Origin: an uncultured beta proteobacterium
GTDB lineage: Bacteria; Pseudomonadota; Gammaproteobacteria; Burkholderiales; Burkholderiaceae_C
Assembly: GCA_903838565.1 (NCBI GenBank)
Contig: CAILZB010000095.1
Span: 1-40,702 of the forward strand
Direction: 5' to 3'
Length of the DNA: 40,702 nucleotides
Part shown: one piece after another, positions 1-9,800 of the stretch
Layout: the number at the start of each line of letters is the position of its first letter
How positions within the stretch are numbered: position 1 is the stretch's first letter
Program-made: the position numbers and the translations under genes
Notes under the pieces: model-generated
Database searches by the model: none
Seen by the model: only the letters and a program-made list of their open reading frames with translations
Told to the model about the DNA's origin: nothing

Positions 1-177
1 CCACGTCCGAAGCAAGTTCGCGTTGATTCCGTGCTGCATCGCCATGCGTGCCACCGACACGCCGGGCAGCATGCACTGGCGGATCAGTTCCTGCTTGAGC
101 TGCGGGTCATAGCGGCAACGCCCATCACGCTTTCGCCCAACCACCAATCCATTCAATATCTCTGAGTTCCTCTGCAT
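1..177 (-). CDS. tnpA: IS66-family transposase accessory protein TnpA (OrfA), N-terminal part
   Basis: The 59 codons present, starting at an ATG (175-177), encode a short basic leader and then a helix-turn-helix of the IS66 OrfA type. The stretch YDPQLKQELIRQCMLPGVSV followed by ARMAMQHGINANLLRTW fits the usual pattern of an initial 'F/Y-x-P-E-x-K' helix and a 'G-x-S-V-A-x-x-A-x-x-H-G-x-N-x-N' recognition helix. The gene is cut by the window edge. In IS66 elements OrfA acts with TnpB and the DDE transposase TnpC, whose genes would lie to the left. The call rests on motif pattern and on the IS66-type terminus at 262. Confidence 0.82.
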   Translation of the reverse strand, partial: MQRNSEILNGLVVGRKRDGRCRYDPQLKQELIRQCMLPGVSVARMAMQHGINANLLRTW

Positions 178-262
178 CGCATATGTCCACGTTGTTCTAC
201 ATGGACACAAGCGTCTCTCAGTTCCCTCTGTGGCGATAGGGCGTAGATAAATGACCGCTTAC
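1..262 (-). mobile_element. IS66-family insertion sequence, right end only
   Basis: The element enters from outside the window and ends at 262. Read on the minus strand, its tip is GTAAGCGGTCATTTATCTAC, which begins with the GTAAGCG typical of IS66-family terminal inverted repeats. An IS66 orfA-like reading frame starts 85 bases inside the tip and runs off the left edge, as expected for this family. The first eight bases beyond the tip, GTTGAAGC (263-270), should be the target duplication, because IS66 elements usually make 8-bp duplications. The other end is outside the window, so the duplication cannot be confirmed here. Confidence 0.8.
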
Positions 263-263
263 G

Positions 264-524
264 TTGAAGCTCAAGGCGCTGCAGGACGCTGAGGCCTTGG
301 TGGTGGGCCACGTGCCCGGCAAGGGCAAATACGCCGGCATGCTGGGCGCGTTGAGTGTCAGAGCAGAGAGCGGTCAGACCTTCAGACTGGGCTCGGGCCT
401 GAGCGACGAGCAACGCCAAAGCCCACCCGCCATCGGCAGCACCGTCACCTACAGCTTTCAGAATCTCACGCCCGGCGGCAAGCCCCGTTTCGCGCGCTTC
501 CTGCGGGTCTACAGGGAAGACTGA
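264..524 (+). pseudogene. ATP-dependent DNA ligase, 3' remnant truncated by IS66 insertion
   Basis: The 86 codons match the C-terminal OB-fold of the small ATP-dependent DNA ligases found in many beta- and gammaproteobacteria. The stretch DAEALVVGHVPGKGKYAGML leads into a predicted beta-barrel ending PRFARFLRVYRED. Full-length members are about 260-290 residues. The nucleotidyltransferase half, with the catalytic KxDG lysine, is absent because the reading frame meets the IS66 terminus one base upstream. A TTG at 264 opens the surviving frame, but no ribosome binding site precedes it and the product could not adenylate. The missing 5' half probably lies beyond the insertion sequence. The family call is from memory of conserved residues. 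Confidence 0.75.
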
Positions 525-545
525 ACCGGCCTGGCGCCGGGCGCG

Positions 546-1007
546 TCACCTGCGCATCTGGCGCTCACGCTGACCCTCGCTGTGGATCGCGGACACGAGC
601 AAGCCGAGTTCCTGCACCAGCACGTCGAGCACGTCGTCCAGCGTCACCAGGCCCAGCAATTCGCCCTGCGCGCCCACGACCGGGACGCGCCGCACACCCT
701 TGCGGCGCATGCTGCGGACCAGGTCAATCAGCGAATCCTCTTCGCGCGCCATCACCAGATCGGTGCTCATCACGTCCTCAGCGCACAGCACGCTGGCGTC
801 CAGGTCGGTCGCGACCACGGCGGTCACGATGTCGCGATCGGTCAGCATGCCCACGACCACGCGCTCGCCCGCCACTTCCTCGACCACGACCAGGCAGCCC
901 ACGTGGTTCTCGCGCATCAAACGCGCCGCGCCATTGAGCGGCGTCGCTCGAAACGCGATGGTCACTCTGCGCGTACAAATCTCACCCGTGTTCATGCGCT
1001 CTCCCAT
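546..1007 (-). CDS. CBS-domain protein
   Basis: This 153-residue protein is almost entirely a tandem pair of CBS domains, at about residues 12-72 and 80-140. Typical features are the first motif NHVGCLVVVEE, then 'VGMLTDRDIVTAVVA', and in the second copy 'GVRRVPVVGAQGELLGLVTLDDVLDVL'. Such Bateman modules bind adenosine nucleotides and serve as energy sensors, but the ligand of stand-alone versions is rarely known. There is no membrane segment or attached enzyme domain. Two starts are possible, the ATG used here and another four codons in (MNTGEIC), each with a GGAGA-type ribosome site. The gene follows the hibernation-factor gene by 45 bases on the same strand, suggesting shared transcription in stress or stationary phase. 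Confidence 0.88.
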   Translation of the reverse strand: MGERMNTGEICTRRVTIAFRATPLNGAARLMRENHVGCLVVVEEVAGERVVVGMLTDRDIVTAVVATDLDASVLCAEDVMSTDLVMAREEDSLIDLVRSMRRKGVRRVPVVGAQGELLGLVTLDDVLDVLVQELGLLVSAIHSEGQRERQMRR

Positions 1008-1052
1008 GACGTTCTCCCTGGTAGGTTGTGGTGCTGACCATGCCGCTGCCGT

Positions 1053-1436
1053 TCAGGCAGTCCTCTCACTTTCCTCGTCCGCCCCTTGCGGCTCACCGGG
1101 AGGTGGCACGTGGTGCTGCTTCACCTGCCCGCGACGCTGGCGCACAACGTCTTCGAGTTGACGCTTCATGTTGTCGAAGGCCTCGCGCAGCGCGACGTAG
1201 ACATCTTCATGCTGCACCCGATTCACCACCAGTTCATGGCCCGACACGGTGAGGTCGATGCGCACGCCGAAGGGCCGCCCCTGGTGCTGATGCTTCTGCG
1301 CCAGATCGATCGCCACCCTGCAGGCCATGATGTCAGGCGCGAACGATTCGAGCTTGTGTGCGTGCTCGCGCACGCTGAGTTCCAGAGCGTCGGATGCTTC
1401 CACGCCATGGAACTGGATGTGAACCGGAATTTTCAT
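1053..1436 (-). CDS. HPF/RaiA-family ribosome hibernation factor
   Basis: The 127-residue product begins MKIPVHIQFHGVEASDALEL and follows the beta-alpha-beta-beta-beta-alpha pattern of the HPF/YfiA family. The helix 'REHAHKLESFAPDIMACRVAI' and the later 'HEDVYVALREAFDNMKRQLED' are characteristic. Members bind the small subunit near the decoding centre and shut down translation in starved cells. At 127 residues it is a short-type protein without the C-terminal dimerisation domain of long HPF. Its C-terminal tail is charged and probably disordered. The gene is not in the usual place after rpoN. It is first in a two-gene unit with the CBS-domain gene and is divergent from the diguanylate cyclase gene. 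Confidence 0.85.
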   Translation of the reverse strand: MKIPVHIQFHGVEASDALELSVREHAHKLESFAPDIMACRVAIDLAQKHQHQGRPFGVRIDLTVSGHELVVNRVQHEDVYVALREAFDNMKRQLEDVVRQRRGQVKQHHVPPPGEPQGADEESERTA

Positions 1437-1625
1437 GTTGAACCCCTTTCGCCGAAGGGCGATACGCGAACCGATCTTCGTGTGGCTTCACACGCAGGCT
1501 GTTGAGATTTCTCAACAGCCGAAGACCGCTCAGGCGGCGCCGGCGCCGCAGAGGCTAAACTTGGGCGCACCGCCACCGACCAACCACCCTCTTCACTGGC
1601 CACTTTCGGATCAGCGTCATTCAAC

Positions 1626-3842
1626 ATGAGCCGTTTTTTCAACCGCTGGGGTCACTGGCTTTTGGTCGGGGTCGGACTGGCCGCGCTGGGTGCCGCTCTG
1701 CTGTTCAATGCGCATCGGGAACACTCCCGCATTGAAGCGGCAGAACGCGAACGCCTCACGACGCAGTCCAAGGTGATCGAAGACAACCTGGCGCGTCAAC
1801 TCACCGCCATCAACCTGAGCCTTGAATCCATCATGGCCGAATTGCCCTCCTGGCAGGGCAGCGCAGCTGGCCGTGAGGAAGCGGTGCGCAACCTCAAGAC
1901 CCTGGATGCGGCGATGCCTTCGGTGCGCAGTTTTCTGGTGCTGGATGCGCACGGCAGCGTGACGCTGTCGGACCTGGCGGAACTGGTGGGCCGCGATCTC
2001 TCCCAGCGCGAATACTTTCAGACTGCGGTGCGGTCGCTGAATCCGAAAACGCTTTACGTCAGTTCGCCCTTCAAGACGGTGCTGGGAAACTTCGTCATCA
2101 CCGTGAGCCGCGTGTTCTTCGACAAGGGCGGCAAGTTTGCCGGCGTGGTGGCCGCCAGCGTGGACCCGGTGGAGATCCAGATCCTGCTGAGCTCGGTGCG
2201 CTACACCGACGACATGCGTTTGCGACTGCTGCACGGCGACGGCAAGGTGTTTGTGGTGGAACCCGCGCTGGCCGACGTTCTGGGCCGGGACCTGTCTGCT
2301 TCCAGCTCTTTCTTCAGCCACCATGTGAAAAGCGGCGCGCCACTGAACTACTTCAATGCGGCGTCGGTATCCACGGGCGACGAGCGCCTGGCCGTGCTGC
2401 GCACGATTGCGCCGCCCGAGCTGGCGATGGACAAGCCGCTGGTGATCGCGATCTCGCGCAACGCCGAGGCACTGTTCGCACAGTGGCATCGCGATATCCG
2501 CAACCAGATTCTGAGCTATGCGCTGCTGGTGCTGCTGAGCGTCGCCGGCCTCCTCTTCTTGCGGCGTCAAAGCGCGCAGCAGCGTTTGAACAGCCAGCGG
2601 CTCAAGCTCGCCACCGCGGCCGCGGGTGTCGGCATCTGGGAATTCACGCTGGCGACCCGCACCTATCACTGGGACGACGCGATGTACACCTTGTTTGGAC
2701 TCGATCCAAAGAACGCCAATGCGCGCAACGACGACTGGCACCAACTGATGCTGCCGGGGGAGCTGGAGCGCATCAAGGACGCGACCCGCGCCGTGCTCAG
2801 GACGGGTGAGGGATTTGATCTGACTTTCCGGATTCGGCGCCCCGACGGACAACTTCGTTTCATGCGCAATCGGGCCGCGTTGCACGACGAGGGCACGGGC
2901 CACTACACGCGCCTCATCGGCACCACCGTCGACGTGACCGAGCGCATGCGGCGCGAGGACGAGCTGCGCATCGCCGCGACCGCCTTTGAATGCCAGGAGG
3001 CGATCCTCGTCACCGACGCGAACCAGCTGATCCTGCGGGTGAACCGAGCATTCACCGAACTCCACGGCTATAGCGCCGAAGAAGTGCTGGGGCGCTCACC
3101 ACGGCTGCTGCAGTCGGGTCGGCACGAGCGCAGCTTTTACCAGGCCATGCTGGCCGAACTGGAGAGCGCGGGCGCCTGGCAGGGCGAAGTCTGGAACCGG
3201 CGCAAGAGCGGGGAGATCTTCCCCGAGTGGCTCAGCATCACCGCCGTGCGCAACGACGAGGGCCTTGTGACCCACTACGTTGCCACCCAGACCGATATCA
3301 CGCAGCGCCTGGCCGCGCAAGACGAGATCAAGAGCCTGGCCTTTTACGACCCGCTCACGCACCTGGCCAATCGCCGCCTGCTGCACGACCGGCTGCACCA
3401 GGACGTGGTCCACGCCCGGCGCCATCCCCAGCAGCTGGCGCTTCTGTTCGTCGACCTGGACCGGTTCAAGCCCGTGAACGATGCTTACGGGCACAAGGCC
3501 GGAGACGAGCTGCTGCAGGCCGTGGCCCAGCGTTTGCAGGCCTGCGTGCGCGAGTCCGATACGGTGGCGCGCATCGGCGGCGACGAATTTGTCGTGCTCA
3601 TCCCGGGCATCGCGTCCGCACAGGATGCGGTCGGCGTCGCGCAGAAAATTCACGACGCGTTGAAGCAGGGGTTCTCGATCTCGGACGGCCACACGCTTTC
3701 CATTTCGTCCAGCACGGGCATTGCCATCTATCCCGAGCACGGCCAGGACGAGGCCGAATTGATGGCCCACGCCGACGCTGCGATGTACCAGGCCAAGACC
3801 ACCGGGCGCGATCGCTTCGTGCTGTATCAGGCTGGCGCCTGA
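1626..3842 (+). CDS. Membrane-bound diguanylate cyclase with Cache-type sensor, two PAS domains and GGDEF
   Basis: This 738-residue protein should make cyclic di-GMP at the inner membrane in response to a periplasmic ligand. A first membrane helix lies at about 11-29 and a second at about 294-312. The roughly 265 residues between them resemble a double-Cache sensor fold. Two PAS regions follow at about 325-440 and 447-565, each ending in a PAC-like segment such as 'IGTTVDVTERM'. The catalytic GGDEF sequence is at 651-655, and an RESD product-inhibition site (RxxD) sits five residues before it, so feedback control is likely. No EAL domain is present. The ligand is unknown. The gene converges on uvrA with only four bases between the stops. 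Confidence 0.93.
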   Translation: MSRFFNRWGHWLLVGVGLAALGAALLFNAHREHSRIEAAERERLTTQSKVIEDNLARQLTAINLSLESIMAELPSWQGSAAGREEAVRNLKTLDAAMPSVRSFLVLDAHGSVTLSDLAELVGRDLSQREYFQTAVRSLNPKTLYVSSPFKTVLGNFVITVSRVFFDKGGKFAGVVAASVDPVEIQILLSSVRYTDDMRLRLLHGDGKVFVVEPALADVLGRDLSASSSFFSHHVKSGAPLNYFNAASVSTGDERLAVLRTIAPPELAMDKPLVIAISRNAEALFAQWHRDIRNQILSYALLVLLSVAGLLFLRRQSAQQRLNSQRLKLATAAAGVGIWEFTLATRTYHWDDAMYTLFGLDPKNANARNDDWHQLMLPGELERIKDATRAVLRTGEGFDLTFRIRRPDGQLRFMRNRAALHDEGTGHYTRLIGTTVDVTERMRREDELRIAATAFECQEAILVTDANQLILRVNRAFTELHGYSAEEVLGRSPRLLQSGRHERSFYQAMLAELESAGAWQGEVWNRRKSGEIFPEWLSITAVRNDEGLVTHYVATQTDITQRLAAQDEIKSLAFYDPLTHLANRRLLHDRLHQDVVHARRHPQQLALLFVDLDRFKPVNDAYGHKAGDELLQAVAQRLQACVRESDTVARIGGDEFVVLIPGIASAQDAVGVAQKIHDALKQGFSISDGHTLSISSSTGIAIYPEHGQDEAELMAHADAAMYQAKTTGRDRFVLYQAGA

Positions 3843-3846
3843 TACC

Positions 3847-6800
3847 TCAGCGCGCCAGCACCGCCGTCAACGCCAGCCCCGTGGGTGTGCCCAGCCGCAC
3901 CACCTGCTCGGGCGTGCCGCTGGCAACGACGAGGCCGCCACCCTTGCCGCCGTCCGGCCCCAGGTCCAGCACCCAATCGGCTTCGGCGATCACGTCCAGA
4001 TCGTGTTCGATCACGATCACCGAGTGGCCGCTGTTCACCAGCCGGTGCAGCACCTGGATCAGCTTTTCCACGTCCGCCATGTGCAGGCCCACGGTCGGTT
4101 CGTCCAGCACGTACAGCGTGTGCGGCGCCTTTTGTCCGCGGCGCGTGATGTCGTCGCGCACCTTGCTCAGCTCGGTCACGAGCTTGATGCGCTGCGCTTC
4201 GCCGCCGGACAGCGTGGGCGATGGCTGGCCCAGCGTGAGGTAGCCCAGTCCCACGTCCTTGAGCAGCTGCAGCGGGTGCGCGATGTGGGGCATGGCGGCA
4301 AAGAAATCCACCGCCTCGTCCACCTCCATCTGCAGCACCTCGCCGATGTTGCGACCGCGCCATGTGACCGCCTGGGTCTCGGGGTTGAAGCGCGCCCCGT
4401 GGCAGACCTCGCACGGCACCTTCACGTCCGGCAGGAAGCTCATGGCGATGGTGCGTATGCCCTGGCCTTCGCAGCCCGGGCAGCGCCCGTCGCCGGTATT
4501 GAAGCTGAAGCGGCTCGCGCTGTAGCCGCGCGCCCTTGCCTCCAGCGTTTCGGCAAACAGCTTGCGGATCGTGTCCCAGAAACCGATGTAGGTCGCAGGA
4601 CACGAGCGCGGCGTTTTGCCAATCGGCGTCTGGTCCACTTCCAGCACGCGATCGATCGATACGAAACCGCTGACGCCAGCGCAGCCGCTCCAGGCGATGG
4701 CGGCGCCCGCCTCCAGCGCGTCGCGCCCGGCCTTGGTGGAACGCTGCGCCACCGCCGTCTGCACGCTCGCCAGCAGCACGTCGCGCGCCAGCGTGGACTT
4801 GCCGGAGCCGGAGACGCCGGTGACCGCGACCAGCCGCTGCAAGGGAAGTGCGACGGTAAGGTGCTGCAGGTTGTGCATCGTGGCGTTGTGGACGGTGAGC
4901 CAACAGTGCACCGTGGAACCCGTGATATTGGGGTCAGAGTCCAATTTCGCAGACGGCTTATTCTTGCTCGGAACGTTCAAGGCGAAATTGGAATCCGACC
5001 CCAAATTCACTCTGCCAGTGGCAACGGGTGGCCAAGTGGCGTCGCGCCGCGCCTGCAGCGGATGCTTCATCGCGTGCAGCAGGTAGCGGCCGGTCTGCGA
5101 GTCCTGCGCCCGCTCCAGGTCGGCCACCGTGCCTTCGGCCACCAGGCGACCGCCGCGCTTGCCGGCACCGGGCCCAATGTCGATGATGTGGTCCGCGGCG
5201 CGGATCGTGTCCTCGTCGTGCTCCACCACCACCAGCGTGTTGCCCTTGTCGCTCAGCGTCTGCAACGCCTTCAACAGGATGCGGTTGTCGCGCGCGTGCA
5301 GGCCGATGGTGGGCTCGTCCAGCACATAGCACACGCCCTGCAGGTTGCTGCCCAGCTGCGCCGCCAGGCGGATGCGCTGCGCCTCGCCGCCGCTCAGGGT
5401 CGGCGCGCCACGATCGAGCGTGAGGTAGTCCAGACCCACCTCTTCCAGGAACTCCAGTCGGCCCCGGATTTCGGGGATCAGGTCACGTGCGATCCCGCTT
5501 TCGCGCGTGCTCAGTTGTCCCAGCACCTGCAGCGACTGCACCCATTGCCGCACCTCGCTCACACTCATGGAGGCGATGTCGGTGATGGCCGCGTCGCCAA
5601 ACTTCACCGCGCGCGCAGTGGCATTCAAACGCGTGCCGTGGCAGCTGGCACAGGCGTGGTCCGTCAGGTCTTCCACGTCGAGTTCGGCAAAGCTTTGCTC
5701 GCGCCCCTGATGGTCATCGTCGCGCACCGAATCGTCGAACACCTTGCGCTGCTCCTTGGTGAGCTTGACGCCGGTGCCAACGCAGTCCGGGCACCAGCCG
5801 TGCTTGCTGTTGTAGCTGAACAGGCGCGGATCGAGTTCGGGGTAGGAGGTGGAGCAGACCGGGCAGGCGCGCTTGCTGGAGAAGGCGCTGAGCCTGCCCA
5901 TGCCGGCCGTTGGCGTGCCGTCCAGCATGGCCTGGCGCAGACCACCGAGATCACTCAGAACGTGCACCACGCCCTTGCCCAGTTCAAGTGCGCGCGCCAG
6001 GGTCTGGCGCAGCAGGGCTTCGTTCTCGGGTGTGATGTCCAGGCTGGCGACCGGCAGCTCGATCGTGTGCTCCTTGAAGCGGTCCAGGCGCGGGAAATTC
6101 GTCGTTGGCAGAAAGTTGCCGTCGACCCGCAGATGCGTGTGGCCGCGCGGACGCGCCCAGTCCGCAAGCTCCGTGTAGACGCCCTTGCGGTTCATCACCA
6201 GGGGGCTGAGCAGGCCGATGTGCTGACCACGGAAGTTCTTCAGCAACTGTGCGGCGATGCTGTTCGGTGTTTGCGGTTGTACCGCCGCGCCGTCGTGGAT
6301 GCAGTGCTGCGTGCCCAGCTTCACGTACAGCAGGCGCAGGAAATGCCAGACCTCGGTCGTGGTACCGACCGTGGACTTGCGCCCGCCGCGGCTCAGGCGC
6401 TGCTCGATCGCGACCGTCGGCGGAATGCCATAGACCGCGTCCACCTCGGGCCGACCCGCCGGCTGCACGATGCTGCGGGCGTAGGCATTGAGGCTTTCCA
6501 GATAGCGGCGCTGACCTTCGTTGAACAGGATGTCGAACGCCAGCGTCGATTTCCCCGAACCGCTCACGCCCGTGACCACGTTGAACTTGCCGCGCGGAAT
6601 ATTGACGCTCAACGATTGGAGGTTGTGCTCCTTGGCGTTGACGATCTGGATCGAAGAATTGGGGTCAGGTTCCAATTCTTTGGTCTTGATTTTTTTGGTT
6701 GTCAAATGAATTGGAATCTGACCCCCATCGTCTTTCTCCCGCACCATCACGCCGTCGTAGTCGCGCAGCGCGCGCCCCGTGTGCGAGCTCGGGTGCTGAC

Positions 6801-9800
6801 GCAGGTCGTCGGGCGTGCCGAAGGCCACGACCTCGCCGCCGGCGTCGCCGCCTTCGGGCCCCAGGTCGATGAGCCAGTCGCTGGCGCGGATCACGTCCAG
6901 GTTGTGTTCGATCACCAGCAGCGAATGGCCGGCGTCGAGCAGCTTGCGCAGCGCGCGCAGCAACTTGGCGATGTCGTCGAAGTGCAGGCCCGTGGTGGGC
7001 TCGTCGAACATGAACAGCGTGCCGCGCCGGGCCATGGGTTGGCGGCTGCTGGAGGCGCTGCGCGCCGCCTCCGCCAGGAAGCCCGCGAGCTTGAGACGCT
7101 GCGCCTCTCCGCCCGAGAGCGTGGGCACGGGCTGGCCCAGCTTGACGTACTCCAGACCCACGTCGACGATGGGCTGCAGCGCGCGCACGACGTCGCGGTC
7201 GGCGGCGAAGAGCTGCACCGCCTGGCTCACGGTGAGGTCGAGCACGTCGGCGACGTTATAAAAATTTGCGGCGCGTTCCACCGTGACTTCAAGGATCTCC
7301 GGTCGGTAGCGCTTGCCGTCGCAGTCGGGGCAGCGCAGGTAGACGTCGCTGAGGAACTGCATCTCCACATGCTCGAAGCCGGAGCCGGTGCAGGTGGGGC
7401 AGCGCCCGTCCCCGCTGTTGAAGCTGAACTTGCTGGCGGTGTAGCTGCGCTGGCGCGAGAGCGCGGCGTTGGCAAAGATCTCGCGGATCGCGTCCCAGGC
7501 GCCGACGTAGCTCGCCGGGTTGGAGCGCGCGGTCTTGCCGATCGGTGACTGATCCACGAACACCACTTCACTCAACAGGTCTGCACCCAGCAGCCTGTCG
7601 TGCGCACCCGGCGTCTCCGTGGACTTGCCGAAGTGGCGCAGCAGCGCCGGCGCCAGCACATCCTGCACCAGCGTCGATTTGCCGGAGCCGCTCACGCCGG
7701 TGATGCACACCAGGCGCTGCAGCGGAATCTCCACGCTCACATCCTTCAGGTTGTGCTCGGTCACGCCTTCCAGAATCAGGCGCGGCGTGTTCTCGTTCAC
7801 GAGGCGCGCAAAACCCATTCCCACCTGTTTGCGGCCTCCCAGATAGGCGCCGGTCAGGGTGTCGGCGTGGCGCAGTTCCTCCGTGGTTCCGTCGAACACG
7901 ATCTGGCCTCCGCGCTCGCCCGGTCCCGGACCCATGTCGATCATGCGGTCCGCCGCGAACATCACGGCCGGGTCGTGCTCCACCACCACCAGCGTGTTGC
8001 CCGCGTCGCGCAGGCGCTGCATGGCGTCGATGATGCGACCCATATCGCGCGGGTGCAGGCCGATGCTGGGTTCGTCCAGCACGAACAGCGTGTTCACCAA
8101 CGAGGTGCCCAAGGCGGTGGTGAGGTTGATGCGCTGCACCTCGCCGCCGCTGAGCGTGCGGCTTTGCCGGTCCAGCGTGAGGTAGCCGATGCCGACATTG
8201 CAGAGGTATTTGAGGCGCGTGCCGATTTCCTCGTGCAGCATCTTCAGCGCCTGCTGTTCCCCGGCACGCGTGGAACCCGTCGCCAGCGCGTCGCAGTCGA
8301 ACGCTTGATCCGACAACGAAACGCGGGCGAAGAACTGCCGCAACCGGTCGATCGGCAGCAGCATCAGATCGTGCAGGCACAGGCCCGGCAGCGCTTCGAG
8401 TTGCGCGCGGCTCCACTGCACGCCGCGCGGCATGAACCGTTTGGCGGGCTCCAGCACCGCGTCGGCGTCAGCCTTGGCGCCTATGCGCCAGAGCAGGCTC
8501 TCGGTCTTGAGGCGCGCGCCAGCGCAGGCCGGGCAGGTGGTGTAGCTGCGGTACTTGGACAGCAGCACCCGGATGTGCATCTTGTAGGCCTTGGTCTCCA
8601 GGTACTCGAAGAAGCGCATCACGCCGAACCAGTGCTGGTTCCACTTGCCGTTCCAGTTAGGGGAGCCGTTGATCACCCAATGTTGCTGCTCGGGGGTGAG
8701 CTTGTACCAGGGCGTGTCGCGCGGAATGCCCGCGGCTTCGGCGTGCCGCATCAGGTCGTCCTGGCACTCCTGCCAAGCGGGCGTCTGCATCGTCTTGATG
8801 GCGCCGGAACGCAGCGTGAGCTTGTGGTTCGGAATCACCAGGCCCAGGTCCACGCCGATGACGCGGCCAAACCCCTTGCACGTTGGACAGGCACCCACGG
8901 CCGAGTTGAAGGAGAAGGCCGAAGGCACAGGGTCGCTGTAGCGCAGATCGCTCTCGGGGCACAGCAGGCCGGTGGAGAACTTCCAGATCTCTGGCTCCGC
9001 GGCGATGGCTGGCGACTGCGCCGAATCATCCGCAGCCTGCGCCGTGCTCGGCAGCACATAGACGTTGAGCCTGCCGCCGCCGCGCCTGAGCGCCGTCTCG
9101 ATCGCCTCCAGCGTCCGCACCTTTTCGGCGCTGGCGATGCGCAAGCGGTCTGCCACCACGTCCAGCAGCTTTCGCGTGGCCGGCATTGCGCCTGCCGCTT
9201 TGGACGCGGCCTTGCTTGCCTTGACCGACTTCGCGGCTTTGGCGTCTGCCGCCACCGTGGTGACGGCCTCCTCGCGTTGCGCCTGCACCCGGGTGAAGCC
9301 GCTGGCCGACAGCCACTGCTGCACTTCTTCGGCGCTGGTGTTGCCGGGCAACTCCACCGGAAAGGTCAGTACCAGCCTGGGGTCGCCTTGCAGCAGAGCA
9401 CGGCGCTGCAGTTCGGCGTAGATCGTCTCGGGCGTGTCGATGCGCACCGCCAAGGCCGTGGCGGAGTCGAACAACTGGCCGGCGCGGGCCAGCAGCAGTT
9501 TCAGGTGGTCGTTCAACTCGGTCATCGTGCCCACGGTGGAGCGCGACGAGCGCACCGGGTTGGTCTGATCGATGGCGATCGCCGGCGGCACGCCGTCCAC
9601 GCGATCCACGGCAGGCTTGTCCATGCGGTCCAGGAACTGGCGCGCGTAGGCAGAAAAGGTCTCGACGTAGCGGCGCTGCCCTTCGGCAAAAAGGGTGTCG
9701 AATACCAGGCTGGATTTGCCCGAACCGCTGGGGCCGGTGACGACCGTCAACTCGCCGGTGCGGATGTCCAGATCGAGGTTCTTCAGATTGTGCTGGCGCG

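Noticed and set aside
4928..6725. Assembly error or gene fusion artefact as an explanation for the uvrA inserts
   Set aside because: Both inserts keep the reading frame, have well-formed inverted arms and sit at domain borders, which random assembly errors would not produce twice. Long-read confirmation would still be useful.
4003..7548. A very long open frame on the plus strand opposite uvrA
   Set aside because: It mirrors the codon phase of the GC-rich uvrA gene, its translation is rich in His, Arg, Gln and Val without any recognisable domain, and the opposite strand has four complete ATPase cassettes.
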